A stretch of DNA of 64,000 nt from Acidobacteriota bacterium (GTDB lineage: Bacteria > Acidobacteriota > Terriglobia > Terriglobales > Acidobacteriaceae), in assembly GCA_021785495.1 (NCBI GenBank), contig JAJYFB010000002.1, positions 1-64,000 of the forward strand. Reading direction: 5' to 3'. Positions 8,795-17,905 of this stretch are shown here, one piece after another; position 1 is the stretch's first letter, and each line of letters opens with the position of its first letter. Both the position numbers and the translations under genes were made by a program. The notes below the pieces were generated by a model that worked only from the letters and a program-made list of their open reading frames with translations, was not told where the DNA came from and did no database searches.

Positions 8795-9963
8795 AAATCG
8801 CTGTCGTTACACGATATTTCCCCAGTTCCGCCGAGCCCACGCAGGGCCGCTCTCTCTATGAGAAGCTGAAAATTCTCGGCCGTAGCGCCGAGGTTCACGT
8901 CTTTTTTCCGAACGCAGCCTATCCCCGGCTGCTTCGGCCGCGCAGCAGAACCTACGCCAGGCTGGATCCCACCTTTCGCCCGCCCGAGGCCAACGCAAGC
9001 TACTACGATTACTCCGCGTTGCCGCTCGTCTCGCGCCCGCTGAATGGCTGGATGGCCGCGCGTGCGCTCCTGCCGCACGTGCGCGCCTTTGCGCCCGACC
9101 TGGTGGTGGGCTGCTTCGTCTACCCCGAAGGCTACGCCGCGCTGAAGATTGCCCGCGCCCTCGGCCTGCCGGTTGCGGTCATGAGCATCGGCTCGGATCT
9201 GAACCGGATTGGAGATTTTTTTTCGGCGCGGCTGACGCGCACCGTCCTCCAAGAGGCGGATGCCGTTCTGACGGCGAGCGAAGATCTGCGCGGAAAAGCC
9301 GTGGCGATGGGCGCTTCAGCCAGCACGACGCGCGCTGTGCTCAATGGATGCGATCTGGAGGTCTTTCAGCCGCGGGATCGCGGCCAGGCGCGTGCGCGGC
9401 TGGGCGTTGATCCCGCCTGCGAAGCCGTGATGTACGTCGGCCGGATGGACCTGAGAAAAGGCCTTCGCGAACTGGTCGCGGCCGTGGCGTCCTTGCGCCC
9501 GCACCGGCCGCGCCTGCATTGCTACATGATCGGCAAGGGACCGGACCGTCCTGCCGTCGAGCGAGAGATCGCCGCGCTTGGCGCTGGCGAGTTGATCCAT
9601 TTGGTTCCGGGCTGCACCTTCGACGATGCAGCCGTCTGGATGGCCGCCGCCGACGTGGTGACCCTTCCGAGTTACATGGAAGGGCTTCCGAATGTCGTCA
9701 TCGAGGCGCTGGCCTGCGGCCGCCCGGCTGTGGCGACCGCGGTCGGCGGCATTCCCGAGCTGCTCGACGCCTCCTGCGGAAGGCTCGTCCCGCCGCGTGA
9801 TCCGGTCCGTCTGGCCGAGGCGCTCGGCTCCGTGCTCGACGCCTCCTGGGACGCCCAGGCGGTCGCCTCCCACTGGCGGCGGGATTGGGCCGCGCCCGCC
9901 AGCGAAATGCGGGCGATCTTCGAGGGGCTCGTTGTCAATCGGCCAGCAAAGGCACGCGGTTGA
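8791..9963 (+). CDS. Glycosyltransferase family 4
   Basis: MKIAVVTRYFPSSAEPTQGRSLYEKL...VVTLPSYMEGLPNVVIEALACGRPAVATAVGGIPELLD; ATGA overlap with upstream gene. Confidence 0.92.
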   Translation: MKIAVVTRYFPSSAEPTQGRSLYEKLKILGRSAEVHVFFPNAAYPRLLRPRSRTYARLDPTFRPPEANASYYDYSALPLVSRPLNGWMAARALLPHVRAFAPDLVVGCFVYPEGYAALKIARALGLPVAVMSIGSDLNRIGDFFSARLTRTVLQEADAVLTASEDLRGKAVAMGASASTTRAVLNGCDLEVFQPRDRGQARARLGVDPACEAVMYVGRMDLRKGLRELVAAVASLRPHRPRLHCYMIGKGPDRPAVEREIAALGAGELIHLVPGCTFDDAAVWMAAADVVTLPSYMEGLPNVVIEALACGRPAVATAVGGIPELLDASCGRLVPPRDPVRLAEALGSVLDASWDAQAVASHWRRDWAAPASEMRAIFEGLVVNRPAKARG

Positions 9964-10005
9964 TCACCGTTCGCCACCGACGCTGTTTCACTGCCGTTAC
10001 AATGG

Positions 10006-10701
10006 GTGAAAGGAGTTGTTTCAACATCTATGCGACCTGTCTTTGCCGCTGGATCTTTCGTGCGCCTCAAACCGATTCGCCTCGCACTGGCCTTGCTGCC
10101 CGCCGTGATGCTTTTCTTCGTGCCCGCGGCCCGTGGCCAGTTTGGCGAGCCGGAGACCACGCCCGTTCATGACGCCTCTGCGCTCAAACCGCCGGCCGGC
10201 GCGCGCGTGGCCATCGTCGAGTTCGCCGACATGGAGTGCCCGATGTGCGGCCGGGAAAATCCTCTGCTCATGGAGGCGGCCCAGAAGTATCACATTCCGT
10301 GGATTCGCCACGATTTCCCGCTGCCCTACCACGCCTGGAGCTACCAGGCGGCCATCAATGCGCGTTATTTTGACACCATCAGCAAGGCGCTGGGCGATGA
10401 GTACCGCAATTACATCTTCGCCAATCAGATTTCCATCGAAACCCGTCCTCAAATGAGCGTTTGGACGCGGAGCTTCGCCGCCGCGCACAAGATTGCGCTG
10501 CCATTCGCCATCGATCCGATGGGCAAGCTGGCGCAGCAAGTCGACGCCGACCGCGCCCTTGGCGAAAAGATTGGCATCAATCACACACCGACGATCTGGA
10601 TCGTCGCCAACGCTCCGCACGTTCCGCCGTATACGGAAGTCGTCGATCCGAACAAGCTCTTTCAGGTGATCGATCAGGTGATGGCCGCGGCACACAAGTA
10701 G
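10006..10701 (+). CDS. Exported DsbA-like thioredoxin-fold protein (CPMC active site)
   Basis: Signal-like N-terminus (LALALLPAVMLFFVPAARG), VAIVEFADMECPMCGRENP, GINHTPTIWI cis-Pro region. Start could be 10002-10030. Confidence 0.82.
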   Translation: MKGVVSTSMRPVFAAGSFVRLKPIRLALALLPAVMLFFVPAARGQFGEPETTPVHDASALKPPAGARVAIVEFADMECPMCGRENPLLMEAAQKYHIPWIRHDFPLPYHAWSYQAAINARYFDTISKALGDEYRNYIFANQISIETRPQMSVWTRSFAAAHKIALPFAIDPMGKLAQQVDADRALGEKIGINHTPTIWIVANAPHVPPYTEVVDPNKLFQVIDQVMAAAHK

Positions 10702-10764
10702 AGAGCGGGCAGCGAGCTGGGCAATCGCATCTGAAGAGGAGTGTGTAGCTTTTGCTGGAGCGGC

Positions 10765-10860
10765 CCTGTCCCGGAGGGACGCGACGAGAATAGCCCAGGG
10801 CGGAAGCCCTGGGAAATGATACGCATTTCCTCGTTTGCGCCCCGGAGGGGCGCTGCGAAT
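10765..10860. repeat. Dispersed multi-hairpin repeat, copy 2 (inverted)
   Basis: CTGTCCCGGAGGGACGCGACGAGAATAGCCCAGGGCGGAAGCCCTGGG...GCGCCCCGGAGGGGCGC; reverse complement aligns with the copy at 7334. Confidence 0.8.
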
Positions 10861-11010
10861 CGGGCTTCCGATTTCTCAATAGGGTCAACTGCAATTGCCC
10901 TGGAACAGCAAGAGACTGCTGACCACTCTCAAAGAAGTTTTACTCGATCCACAGGGAGCCGGTAGCACCGGCTGCCCGGCTGGCTGGAGCGCGGCGCAAT
11001 TCTATCCTGG

Positions 11011-12054
11011 CTATCGCTCGCCGGCTGTCTGCGGCGTTTGAATCTTCACCAGATTCTGGCCGCCGGGCGCGATCGTGCGCGTTTGCGGAGCGCGCCAGTG
11101 GTCGATGTAGCTGATGCGGTGCACGCAGCCGATGGTGCAGTGCGGCGAGCAGCTTTTGCCGGTCAGGAACTCGCGCTTCACGTCCGCGCGCGCGTACTCG
11201 GCCACGGGAACGCCGGGAAAGCCCCGCTGCTGCGAGCAGTAATGCACCAGTCCATCCTCGCAGACGTAAAGATAGCGCGCGCCGGCGCGGCAGCGCCAGA
11301 CGTTCGGTTGCCCCTGGACGATCGCCTCCTGGAACTGGTCAAACTGCGCGTAGTTCGTCTTCCTGCGATTGGTCATCGCGTGATAGACGCGCGCCTCGTC
11401 CGGCGTGAGCGGCTTCAGTTGCCCGTCGCCGTCATGAATAATGCCGATCGTCGACTCGAAGCCAAGCTCCAGCGCGCGGCGGCCGACGATGAGCGCGTCG
11501 TTCGGATCGCGAATGCCGCCCCCCACCACCGAGTTGATGTTGACGTGGAATTCGGCATTCTCAGCCAGCATCTCCAGGCGTTTGTCGAGCGTCTTCAGCG
11601 ACTTCTTCGATACCTCGTCGGGCTCCAGATTGTCGATGGAAATCTGCATGTGGTCGAGTCCGGCCTCGTTCAGCCGCTCAATCCGCTCGGGATTCAGCAG
11701 AAATCCGTTGGTGATCGTGCCGGCGATGGCGCCCGTCTGCCGGATGCGCCGAACGATGGCGTCCAGATCGGGATGGGTCAGCGGCTCGCCGCCGGAGATG
11801 CCGATCATCGCCGTGCCGAGCCGTCCCAGCGCGTCGATCCGCCGCAGCATCTCGTCGAGAGCGACCGGCTGGCTGACTTTGTCGTATTCGTTGCAATAGG
11901 CGCAGCTCAGGTTGCAGTAGCGCGTGGGCACGATCTGCGCCAGCACCGGGTGCGCGGTCGAGGCCAGCGCGCGGGCGACCATTGCGTACTCGCGCACCTT
12001 CCGTTGGGCGGCAATCCACCGCCCCCTGATTGTCGATCTCCGTGGCGTCCCCAT
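11011..12054 (-). CDS. Radical SAM protein with SPASM/twitch-like C-terminal Cys motif
   Basis: TRYCNLSCAYCNEYD (CxxxCxxC), GISGGEPLTHPDL, C-terminal C-x12-G-x4-C (CRAGARYLYVCEDGLVHYC) and CSPHCTIGC. Confidence 0.9.
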   Translation of the reverse strand: MGTPRRSTIRGRWIAAQRKVREYAMVARALASTAHPVLAQIVPTRYCNLSCAYCNEYDKVSQPVALDEMLRRIDALGRLGTAMIGISGGEPLTHPDLDAIVRRIRQTGAIAGTITNGFLLNPERIERLNEAGLDHMQISIDNLEPDEVSKKSLKTLDKRLEMLAENAEFHVNINSVVGGGIRDPNDALIVGRRALELGFESTIGIIHDGDGQLKPLTPDEARVYHAMTNRRKTNYAQFDQFQEAIVQGQPNVWRCRAGARYLYVCEDGLVHYCSQQRGFPGVPVAEYARADVKREFLTGKSCSPHCTIGCVHRISYIDHWRAPQTRTIAPGGQNLVKIQTPQTAGER

Positions 12055-12304
12055 CTGTTCTATTGAAACACGGCCGGTCGGTGGCCGGAAGACCGCCAGG
12101 TTCCTGTTCTCTTCGGGGTCTTTTGCATCGACGGCAAGATTCGCTCAACTCAAGAGCCACTTGCAAAATTCAGTTTTCCGTCCCTCCCGCGGGAAGAAAA
12201 TCTCCCTCAGGGGTAAAGCCCTGTTGATTGCATGAGCTTTATGGCGCGGCTGAAGTCGTGCCCCTTCCAATCGAGTGATTGTCGGTGATATTTCGCAAGT
12301 GGCT

Positions 12305-12937
12305 CTATGGACCAGCGACTAGCGGCGAAGGCCGGGAATCTTCCGCGTTCGTCCCTGCCGCGGCGCGACGCCAATCGCGCAGGCCGAGAACGGCCAGGGC
12401 GACCAGCCCGGCGTAGAGCAGCGCGGTCAGGCGCAAATCCTTATAGATGTACTCGCCCACATAAACCATGTCGATGGCGATCCAGAGCCACCAGTTGGCG
12501 AGGTGTTTGCGCGCGCCCCACCAACTGGCGACGAGCGAGTAGCTGGCGAGCGCGGCGTCGAGGTGCGGCAGCGCGGCGCCCATGCGGACGGCGAGCAGCC
12601 CCAGCAAATAGCTGCCCACGGCTCCAGCGGCCACGGCGGCGATCATGCTGGCGCGCGGCAGGGGCGCAACGCGCACCTCGCCCTCTTCGCGCACGCCGCG
12701 CCACCAGTGCCACCAGCCGTAGAATGTGAAGGCGAGGAAAAAAATCTGGAGCAGCGCGTCGGAGTAGAGCCTGGCGCGATAGAAAACGACGAGATAGAGC
12801 AGATCGGAGACCAGCGTCACCGGCCAGCAAATGAGCAGACGTTTCGTGGTCAGCCAGATGCCGAGAACCGTGGTGACGACGCCGGCCAGTTCGAGGCCGT
12901 GCGCGGCAAGATAGGCGACAAAGGCGGTTGTGTTCAT
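12305..12937 (-). CDS. pnuT: PnuC-family transporter, predicted thiamine transporter (PnuT) by operon context
   Basis: MNTTAFVAYLAAHGLELAGVVTTVLGIWLTTKRLLICWPVTLVSDLLYLVVFYRARLYSDALLQIFFLAFTFYGWWHW...NWWLWIAIDMVYVGEYIYKDL; start overlaps the upstream stop (ATGA); downstream of a TPP riboswitch operon. Confidence 0.88.
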   Translation of the reverse strand: MNTTAFVAYLAAHGLELAGVVTTVLGIWLTTKRLLICWPVTLVSDLLYLVVFYRARLYSDALLQIFFLAFTFYGWWHWWRGVREEGEVRVAPLPRASMIAAVAAGAVGSYLLGLLAVRMGAALPHLDAALASYSLVASWWGARKHLANWWLWIAIDMVYVGEYIYKDLRLTALLYAGLVALAVLGLRDWRRAAAGTNAEDSRPSPLVAGP

Positions 12938-14106
12938 CGGCAACTCTCCTTGCGCGCGCGGTCTCCCTGCCGAAGCACGTCGAGCAGCTTGCGTCCGGCC
13001 GCGCAATGAAACCATCGCGCGTGGCCGACGAGCCAGCCGTCGTAAGCCATCGTGGCCCGTGGCTCGGAAGCGAGCGCGCCGAGAAAATAATCGGACTCGG
13101 AGAGCGCGAACTCGGCGTGGCAGAGAGCGGCCATGGGCGCGAGCGCGGCAGCCTCCACCGCCGAGAGCGGGCGGATGGATTCGTAGCCGTCGAGCAGCGC
13201 TTCGAGATGGTCGAAGTGGATGGGAACATCGTCTGGATGCGCGGGATCGTTCACCAGGACAAGCCATTCGACGATGTTGCGCTCGATGGTGTGGGCGAGG
13301 TCGTGGACGGCGTTGGTGCGATCGGCCATGCCAAAGTCGATGGCCGCCGTGGCGCGCGCCTCACGTGTGCGCTCGCTCCAGAAAAGATTGGAAGCGTGCA
13401 GATCGTTGTGCGTCCAGAGCGGGCTGAGCGCGGGCGCGAGCGGTGCAAGCTCGGCGTGAAAGGGCGCGAGAAGTTCGATGGCCTGGGCCGCACAGGCGCG
13501 AAGGGCTTTGTAGCCGGTGAGCGAGGGACGGAGGCTGAGATAACGATCCATCTCTTCGACGGGATTGCCGGCGGCAAAGATGGTGAAGCTGGCCACCAGT
13601 GGACGCGGCTTGCGCGGCGGTGCGGCAAAATCGCGCGCGGCGCAATGCAGGCGGGCGAGCATCTCTCCGGCCGAGCGCGCGTGGGCCGCGGTTTGAAAGG
13701 GCGTCCACGAAATTGCTTCGTCGTAGAGATCGACGCCCGCGGGCGTTTCGTGAACCTCGTAAAGAGAATCGCCGATTGCGATGGCGGTTTCTCCCCGCGC
13801 CGAGGCGAGCACAAGCGGAACCGGAGCGCCATGCGCGTGCAAATGGGCAAGAAATCGGTGCTCTTCAAGCAAGCCCTCGCGGTCGCGCACCGAATGGTGA
13901 TGGCGTTTGACGAAAACCGGTCCGCTGGCCGTGGCGATGACGCCGGCCGCCGAGAAGGGACGCGGACTGACGCTGAGAATGCGCGTGGGAGCGCCCAGCG
14001 CAGGAAAATCGGCAAGGAGGGCGCGCAGCTCGTCCAGCGAGAGCGGCGGCCAGTCGGGGGCCACAAGTGCGCCATCCATGCCGTGTGCGATTGCGGTGGT
14101 TGTCAT
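12934..14106 (-). CDS. APH/choline-kinase-like phosphotransferase, candidate thiamine salvage kinase
   Basis: SPLWTHNDLHASNLFW (HxDxxxxN) and AAIDFGMAD kinase motifs; sits between TPP-riboswitch TonB receptor and pnuT. Confidence 0.82.
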   Translation of the reverse strand: MTTTAIAHGMDGALVAPDWPPLSLDELRALLADFPALGAPTRILSVSPRPFSAAGVIATASGPVFVKRHHHSVRDREGLLEEHRFLAHLHAHGAPVPLVLASARGETAIAIGDSLYEVHETPAGVDLYDEAISWTPFQTAAHARSAGEMLARLHCAARDFAAPPRKPRPLVASFTIFAAGNPVEEMDRYLSLRPSLTGYKALRACAAQAIELLAPFHAELAPLAPALSPLWTHNDLHASNLFWSERTREARATAAIDFGMADRTNAVHDLAHTIERNIVEWLVLVNDPAHPDDVPIHFDHLEALLDGYESIRPLSAVEAAALAPMAALCHAEFALSESDYFLGALASEPRATMAYDGWLVGHARWFHCAAGRKLLDVLRQGDRARKESCR

Positions 14107-14114
14107 TGTGTTCG

Positions 14115-14149
14115 TAGCTTCTAGCTTCTAGCTCCTAGCTTCTAGCTCA
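14115..14149. repeat. Heptamer tandem repeat (TAGCTTC)x5, imperfect
   Basis: tagcttc tagcttc tagctcc tagcttc tagctca directly upstream of the kinase start codon at 14106 (minus strand). Confidence 0.9.
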
Positions 14150-14218
14150 TCGCGCGCCCCCTCCGGGGCGCTTTCGCGAGGCTTTCGAAGTTCGAGGCTA
14201 GCAGCAGGACGCCTCGTC

Positions 14219-16717
14219 TCAAAATCGGTAGTGGGCCGACAGGCGCACGGTTGTGGGCGCGCCCAGCCAGAGAAACATGTCGCCATAGTTGGCGCCGGTG
14301 TCCGACCAGTAGAGCTTGTTGGTGATGTTGTTGGCGTAAATGCGGAAGGTGATGCGGCCCTGGTCGCCGCCAGGCGTATACCGCGCGCCAAGATTCAAAA
14401 GATTGTAAGCGGGCACGCTGACGGAGTCGTCGAAGAGCGCCTCCTTGCGCGAGGTGAAGTTCCAGCCGGGCATCAGGTGCAGCCCGCGAATCCGCGGCAC
14501 GGTGAGATCGGCAAAGAGATCGACGCGCAGGTGCGGCACGTTGATGACCTGCTTGTTGTCGTAGCTGGGCGTGCCGGTATTCGTCGCGATTGCGTTCATG
14601 GCCGTGGCCGAGGCATTCAGGCTCAGCCAGCGCGCGGCCTGCCCCTGGGCGTTCAGTTCGACGCCGTTGTGCGTCTCGCGGCCCTGCTGCTCGAAACAGT
14701 AATCGCCGGGGTTGCCGTTGGGACAGGCGCTGTCGGGGCCCGTGAGCGGTTTCGAGTAGATGAACGGCGCGCGCATGTGGAAGAGCGCCGCGGTGAGCAG
14801 AATGCTCTGCGCGGGTTCGTACTTGGCGCCCACTTCGACTTGGCGCGTGTGGAAGGGGGCGAGAAACTCGTTCGCGTTATCGACCCACCACGGCCCTTGC
14901 ACGCCGAGCGAAAGAATCTCACTGTAATTCGAGTAGAGCGTGAGGTTCTCGATGGGATTGTAGGTAACGGCGTACTGCGGCAGCCAGACAAGATCGTCGT
15001 GAGGAATCGGCTTGGCAAGAACGGAGTCTGGATTGCTCGCCGTGGCGCAGGGATCGCCGGCCGGACCGGGCGTGAGGCTGGTTACGCAGGGAGTTTTGGC
15101 AACGAGAGAATAGTTGTTGTCGCGCAGCGAATCCAGGCGGCCGCTGGCCAGAAGCTGAATGCGGCCGGGAAGATGAACGCGGTCCTGCAGAACGAGCGCG
15201 GATTGATGGCTGTCTTCGTAGAGGCGGCGCGGACCGGCCTTCTGCGCGGTGGATTCGAGCGAGTTCGCGTTGCCCGGGGCCGCGAAGGTGGTCATCGGCT
15301 GGTAGATATTTTCCGCGCCCACATAGGCGTAGACCGCGCCATTCTGCACAACTCCGTTGGGATCGGAGGGGTTTTGCACGGTGAAGTAGCCGGGCATTTG
15401 CACGCTGCGCAGGAAGACATTTCCGCCCGCGACGAGATCCTCGGTGACCGTGCCTGTACGAATGTGGCCGATGAGCATGGCTTCCGCCGAAGAATCGATG
15501 CGCAACTCGCCGGGATTGCGATAGTCGTAGATGCCGTAGCTGCCGTCGGGACAGAAGAAGAACGCTGGAGCGTTCGGCGCGCCGGGGCAGTCCACATTGC
15601 CATTCGCATCGAAGGGCGTTCCGTAGGCGTAGATCACGTTGTCCTGAATCAGCGAGTGGCTGAAGTTGGCTGCGGCGAAGGCGGACCACGCAGGCGAAAA
15701 GCTGCGGTCGAGGCGCGCGTCGGTGTTGAAGGTGTCGTAGGTGTCGGGCGGACCCCAGGGCTGGTCGCCGAGCATGGTCGAGCGGTAGATACGGTGAATC
15801 TCCGGCAGCGCCGCGCCGCCCAGCAGTTGATAGCCCGAGCCGTCGCGCTCGGTCTTGTGCTGGTACTCGAAGTCGCCCTTGAGCGTGGTGGCCGCATCGA
15901 TCTTCCAGTCGGCCGCGCCCGCGCCCACGGCGCGCCATCCCTCGGTGTCGTTCATGTACGGAACGATGCGCTCGCCGGCCAGATTGACGCGCGCGCCCAC
16001 CTGTTTGCGGCTGCCAAAGAGATGGCCGAGATCGGTGGCGCCATAGGCCGCGCCGCGTTCGTCGGTGGCCATGTCGAGAGCGCCGACATTGGCCGGGCGC
16101 TTGGTGACAAAGTTGATGAGGCCGCCGGCGTTGGCCACGCCGCTCTCGACGCCGGCGATGCCCTTCAGAATTTCCACGCTCTCCTTGTTTTCGAGCGGAA
16201 CGTCCTGCTCGCCGGCGATGGTCATGCCGTTGACTTCAAGGCCGGTGGCGAGATCGATGGGAAAACCGCGAATCATGTACCAGCCGTAGTAGCCCACGGC
16301 CACGTAGTCGTCGCCGACCGAGGCGTCGTTGGCCACGACGTCCGAAAGCAGGCGCGTCACCTGGTCCGAGAGCAGGCTGCGTGTGAAGACGCTGACCGAA
16401 AGCGGAGCCTGCTGGATGGGTGCGCCGTCGAGCGTGCCCACGGTGACCGATTGAGGCAGATACGTGTCCGCGGTTTTATCCATCACGACGACCGTGGTGG
16501 TGACCGGCTTCAGTTTTTGCTGCGCGTTCGCGGGCGCTTGCGCAGAGGGCATGGATTGCGCGGGCGCAGGCGTCTGCGCGGCGTGCCCGGATGCAGTCGA
16601 TGGCTGCTGTGCGGTTTGCGCGTACGCAGGGGGCAAGAAAAAAATTCCGGCGAGCAGCGCGGAGAGGATTAGCGAGCGGGAGTTGCGAATCTCTGGGGAG
16701 GTGGTTGCGTGCGTCAT
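14219..16717 (-). CDS. TonB-dependent outer-membrane receptor, predicted thiamine(-phosphate) receptor
   Basis: Signal peptide, plug (YMIRGFPIDLATGLEVNGM...ESVEILKGIAGVESGVANAGGLINFVTKRP), C-terminal RLSAHYRF; start MTHATTSPEIRN at 16717; TPP riboswitch in leader. Confidence 0.9.
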   Translation of the reverse strand: MTHATTSPEIRNSRSLILSALLAGIFFLPPAYAQTAQQPSTASGHAAQTPAPAQSMPSAQAPANAQQKLKPVTTTVVVMDKTADTYLPQSVTVGTLDGAPIQQAPLSVSVFTRSLLSDQVTRLLSDVVANDASVGDDYVAVGYYGWYMIRGFPIDLATGLEVNGMTIAGEQDVPLENKESVEILKGIAGVESGVANAGGLINFVTKRPANVGALDMATDERGAAYGATDLGHLFGSRKQVGARVNLAGERIVPYMNDTEGWRAVGAGAADWKIDAATTLKGDFEYQHKTERDGSGYQLLGGAALPEIHRIYRSTMLGDQPWGPPDTYDTFNTDARLDRSFSPAWSAFAAANFSHSLIQDNVIYAYGTPFDANGNVDCPGAPNAPAFFFCPDGSYGIYDYRNPGELRIDSSAEAMLIGHIRTGTVTEDLVAGGNVFLRSVQMPGYFTVQNPSDPNGVVQNGAVYAYVGAENIYQPMTTFAAPGNANSLESTAQKAGPRRLYEDSHQSALVLQDRVHLPGRIQLLASGRLDSLRDNNYSLVAKTPCVTSLTPGPAGDPCATASNPDSVLAKPIPHDDLVWLPQYAVTYNPIENLTLYSNYSEILSLGVQGPWWVDNANEFLAPFHTRQVEVGAKYEPAQSILLTAALFHMRAPFIYSKPLTGPDSACPNGNPGDYCFEQQGRETHNGVELNAQGQAARWLSLNASATAMNAIATNTGTPSYDNKQVINVPHLRVDLFADLTVPRIRGLHLMPGWNFTSRKEALFDDSVSVPAYNLLNLGARYTPGGDQGRITFRIYANNITNKLYWSDTGANYGDMFLWLGAPTTVRLSAHYRF

Positions 16718-16792
16718 GGGCATCCTTTGCTTCGGAATGGCTGAAACAAAGGCGCATGAGCGGGAGTGGCCGAAGAACGGCCGCTCAAGCCG

Positions 16793-16878
16793 GAGAAAGC
16801 TTCCCACGCCGGTATTATCCGGATCGGGTTCGAGGGTATTTCTCAGCCCCGCGACTGAAGCGGAGCACCCCTGTTTCA
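16793..16878 (-). ncRNA. TPP (THI-box) riboswitch
   Basis: Minus strand reads GAAACAGGGGTGCTCCGCTTCAGTCGCGGGGCTGAGAAATACCCTCGAACCCGATCCGGATAATACCGGCGTGGGAAGCTTTC; contains GGGGTGC, GGCTGAGA, ACCC, GAACC(C)GATCCGGATAATACCGGCGTGGGAA THI-box blocks. Confidence 0.96.
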
Positions 16879-17129
16879 ATAACCTGATTGAAACATTTTT
16901 TTTGAGTGAAGGCAAGCGGGCTTCGAGTCATTGCAGGAAGAAATCAGGCAGAAAGGGCGAATCCCCGGCGGTGCGGGGCGGCTTGCCATTGCCTCCGGTC
17001 CGAGCAGAGGGGCGTGCAGCCGTGGCGAATGGCTGCCGAAAGGATCAGGATAAAACGCGCCTCCGATGGGGCTTTCATCGTGCGATCCGTGCTCTTGCGT
17101 TCGGGATGAACCGGCAGGACACCCTCAGA

Positions 17130-17171
17130 CTGCGCGGGGTGGGCTTCCGTGGTGGAGCCCACCCCGCGCAG
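17130..17171. terminator. Strong 16-bp perfect hairpin (terminator-like or REP-like) downstream of the DUF1761 gene
   Basis: CTGCGCGGGGTGGGCT-tccgtggtgg-AGCCCACCCCGCGCAG. Confidence 0.6.
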
Positions 17172-17207
17172 CCTTGATCGCCGTGCGCGTGCGCAGAGCG
17201 TTGCGGC

Positions 17208-17609
17208 CTAGCGGAATACCGCCAGGATGGCGCTGCCGATGCCCATCGCCATCAGCCAGTAGGTCATGTTGATGGCCAGCAGATTGGCGCGGCGTCCCTC
17301 GAGAATGTGCTGCGCGATCAGCGGCGGAGCCATGAATCCGAGCCAGCAGAGAACGCCGATGCTGAAGCCCTGATTCCAGAGCCTCACTCCGAACACGGCA
17401 AAGATGTGCGCCATGACGAAGGAAAGAAGCAGGCAAACCACAAAGCCGGAGATCAGCGCCAGCATTTGAAATTTCGGTTTCTCTCCGGTGGCCAGTCCCA
17501 CCAGCTTTGGCCAGGATTTTCTGAAGATGACGCCGTACCAGAGAATTCCCAGCAACCACTGCACGAGCGCCGCAACCACAACCCAAAGGTAGCTGACATG
17601 CATTTGCAT
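17208..17609 (-). CDS. DUF1761 family integral membrane protein
   Basis: MQMHVSYLWVVVAALVQWLLGILWYGVIFRKSWPKLVG; four hydrophobic segments. Confidence 0.8.
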   Translation of the reverse strand: MQMHVSYLWVVVAALVQWLLGILWYGVIFRKSWPKLVGLATGEKPKFQMLALISGFVVCLLLSFVMAHIFAVFGVRLWNQGFSIGVLCWLGFMAPPLIAQHILEGRRANLLAINMTYWLMAMGIGSAILAVFR

Positions 17610-17905
17610 TCTTCATTCCCTCGCAATCGAATTGACGTCACCTAGCGCAGGAGCCGAGACCGGCAGGAATTTGAAGGATGGTTCGGCCTGAAAGGAGTCG
17701 CCGCAAACACTCTGCGGGAGCGGCCGGAGCCATGTCAAGCGAAATCGGTGGGCTGGCGGGGGGAAGAGGACGCTCTCGTAACGAGCGGGCATGGACTGGG
17801 CTGACAAGCGGGGCCCTACGCAAGCCGCGCGTTCCTCTCTGCCGGGAGACGGCCGCAGAGAACAAAGGGCATTTGGCGAGGACGCTCCGTAACCGCTGTG
17901 GCGCC

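Noticed and set aside
14231-16672. 813-aa plus-strand ORF
   Set aside because: Antisense to the TonB-dependent receptor, which has a signal peptide, plug motif and riboswitch leader.
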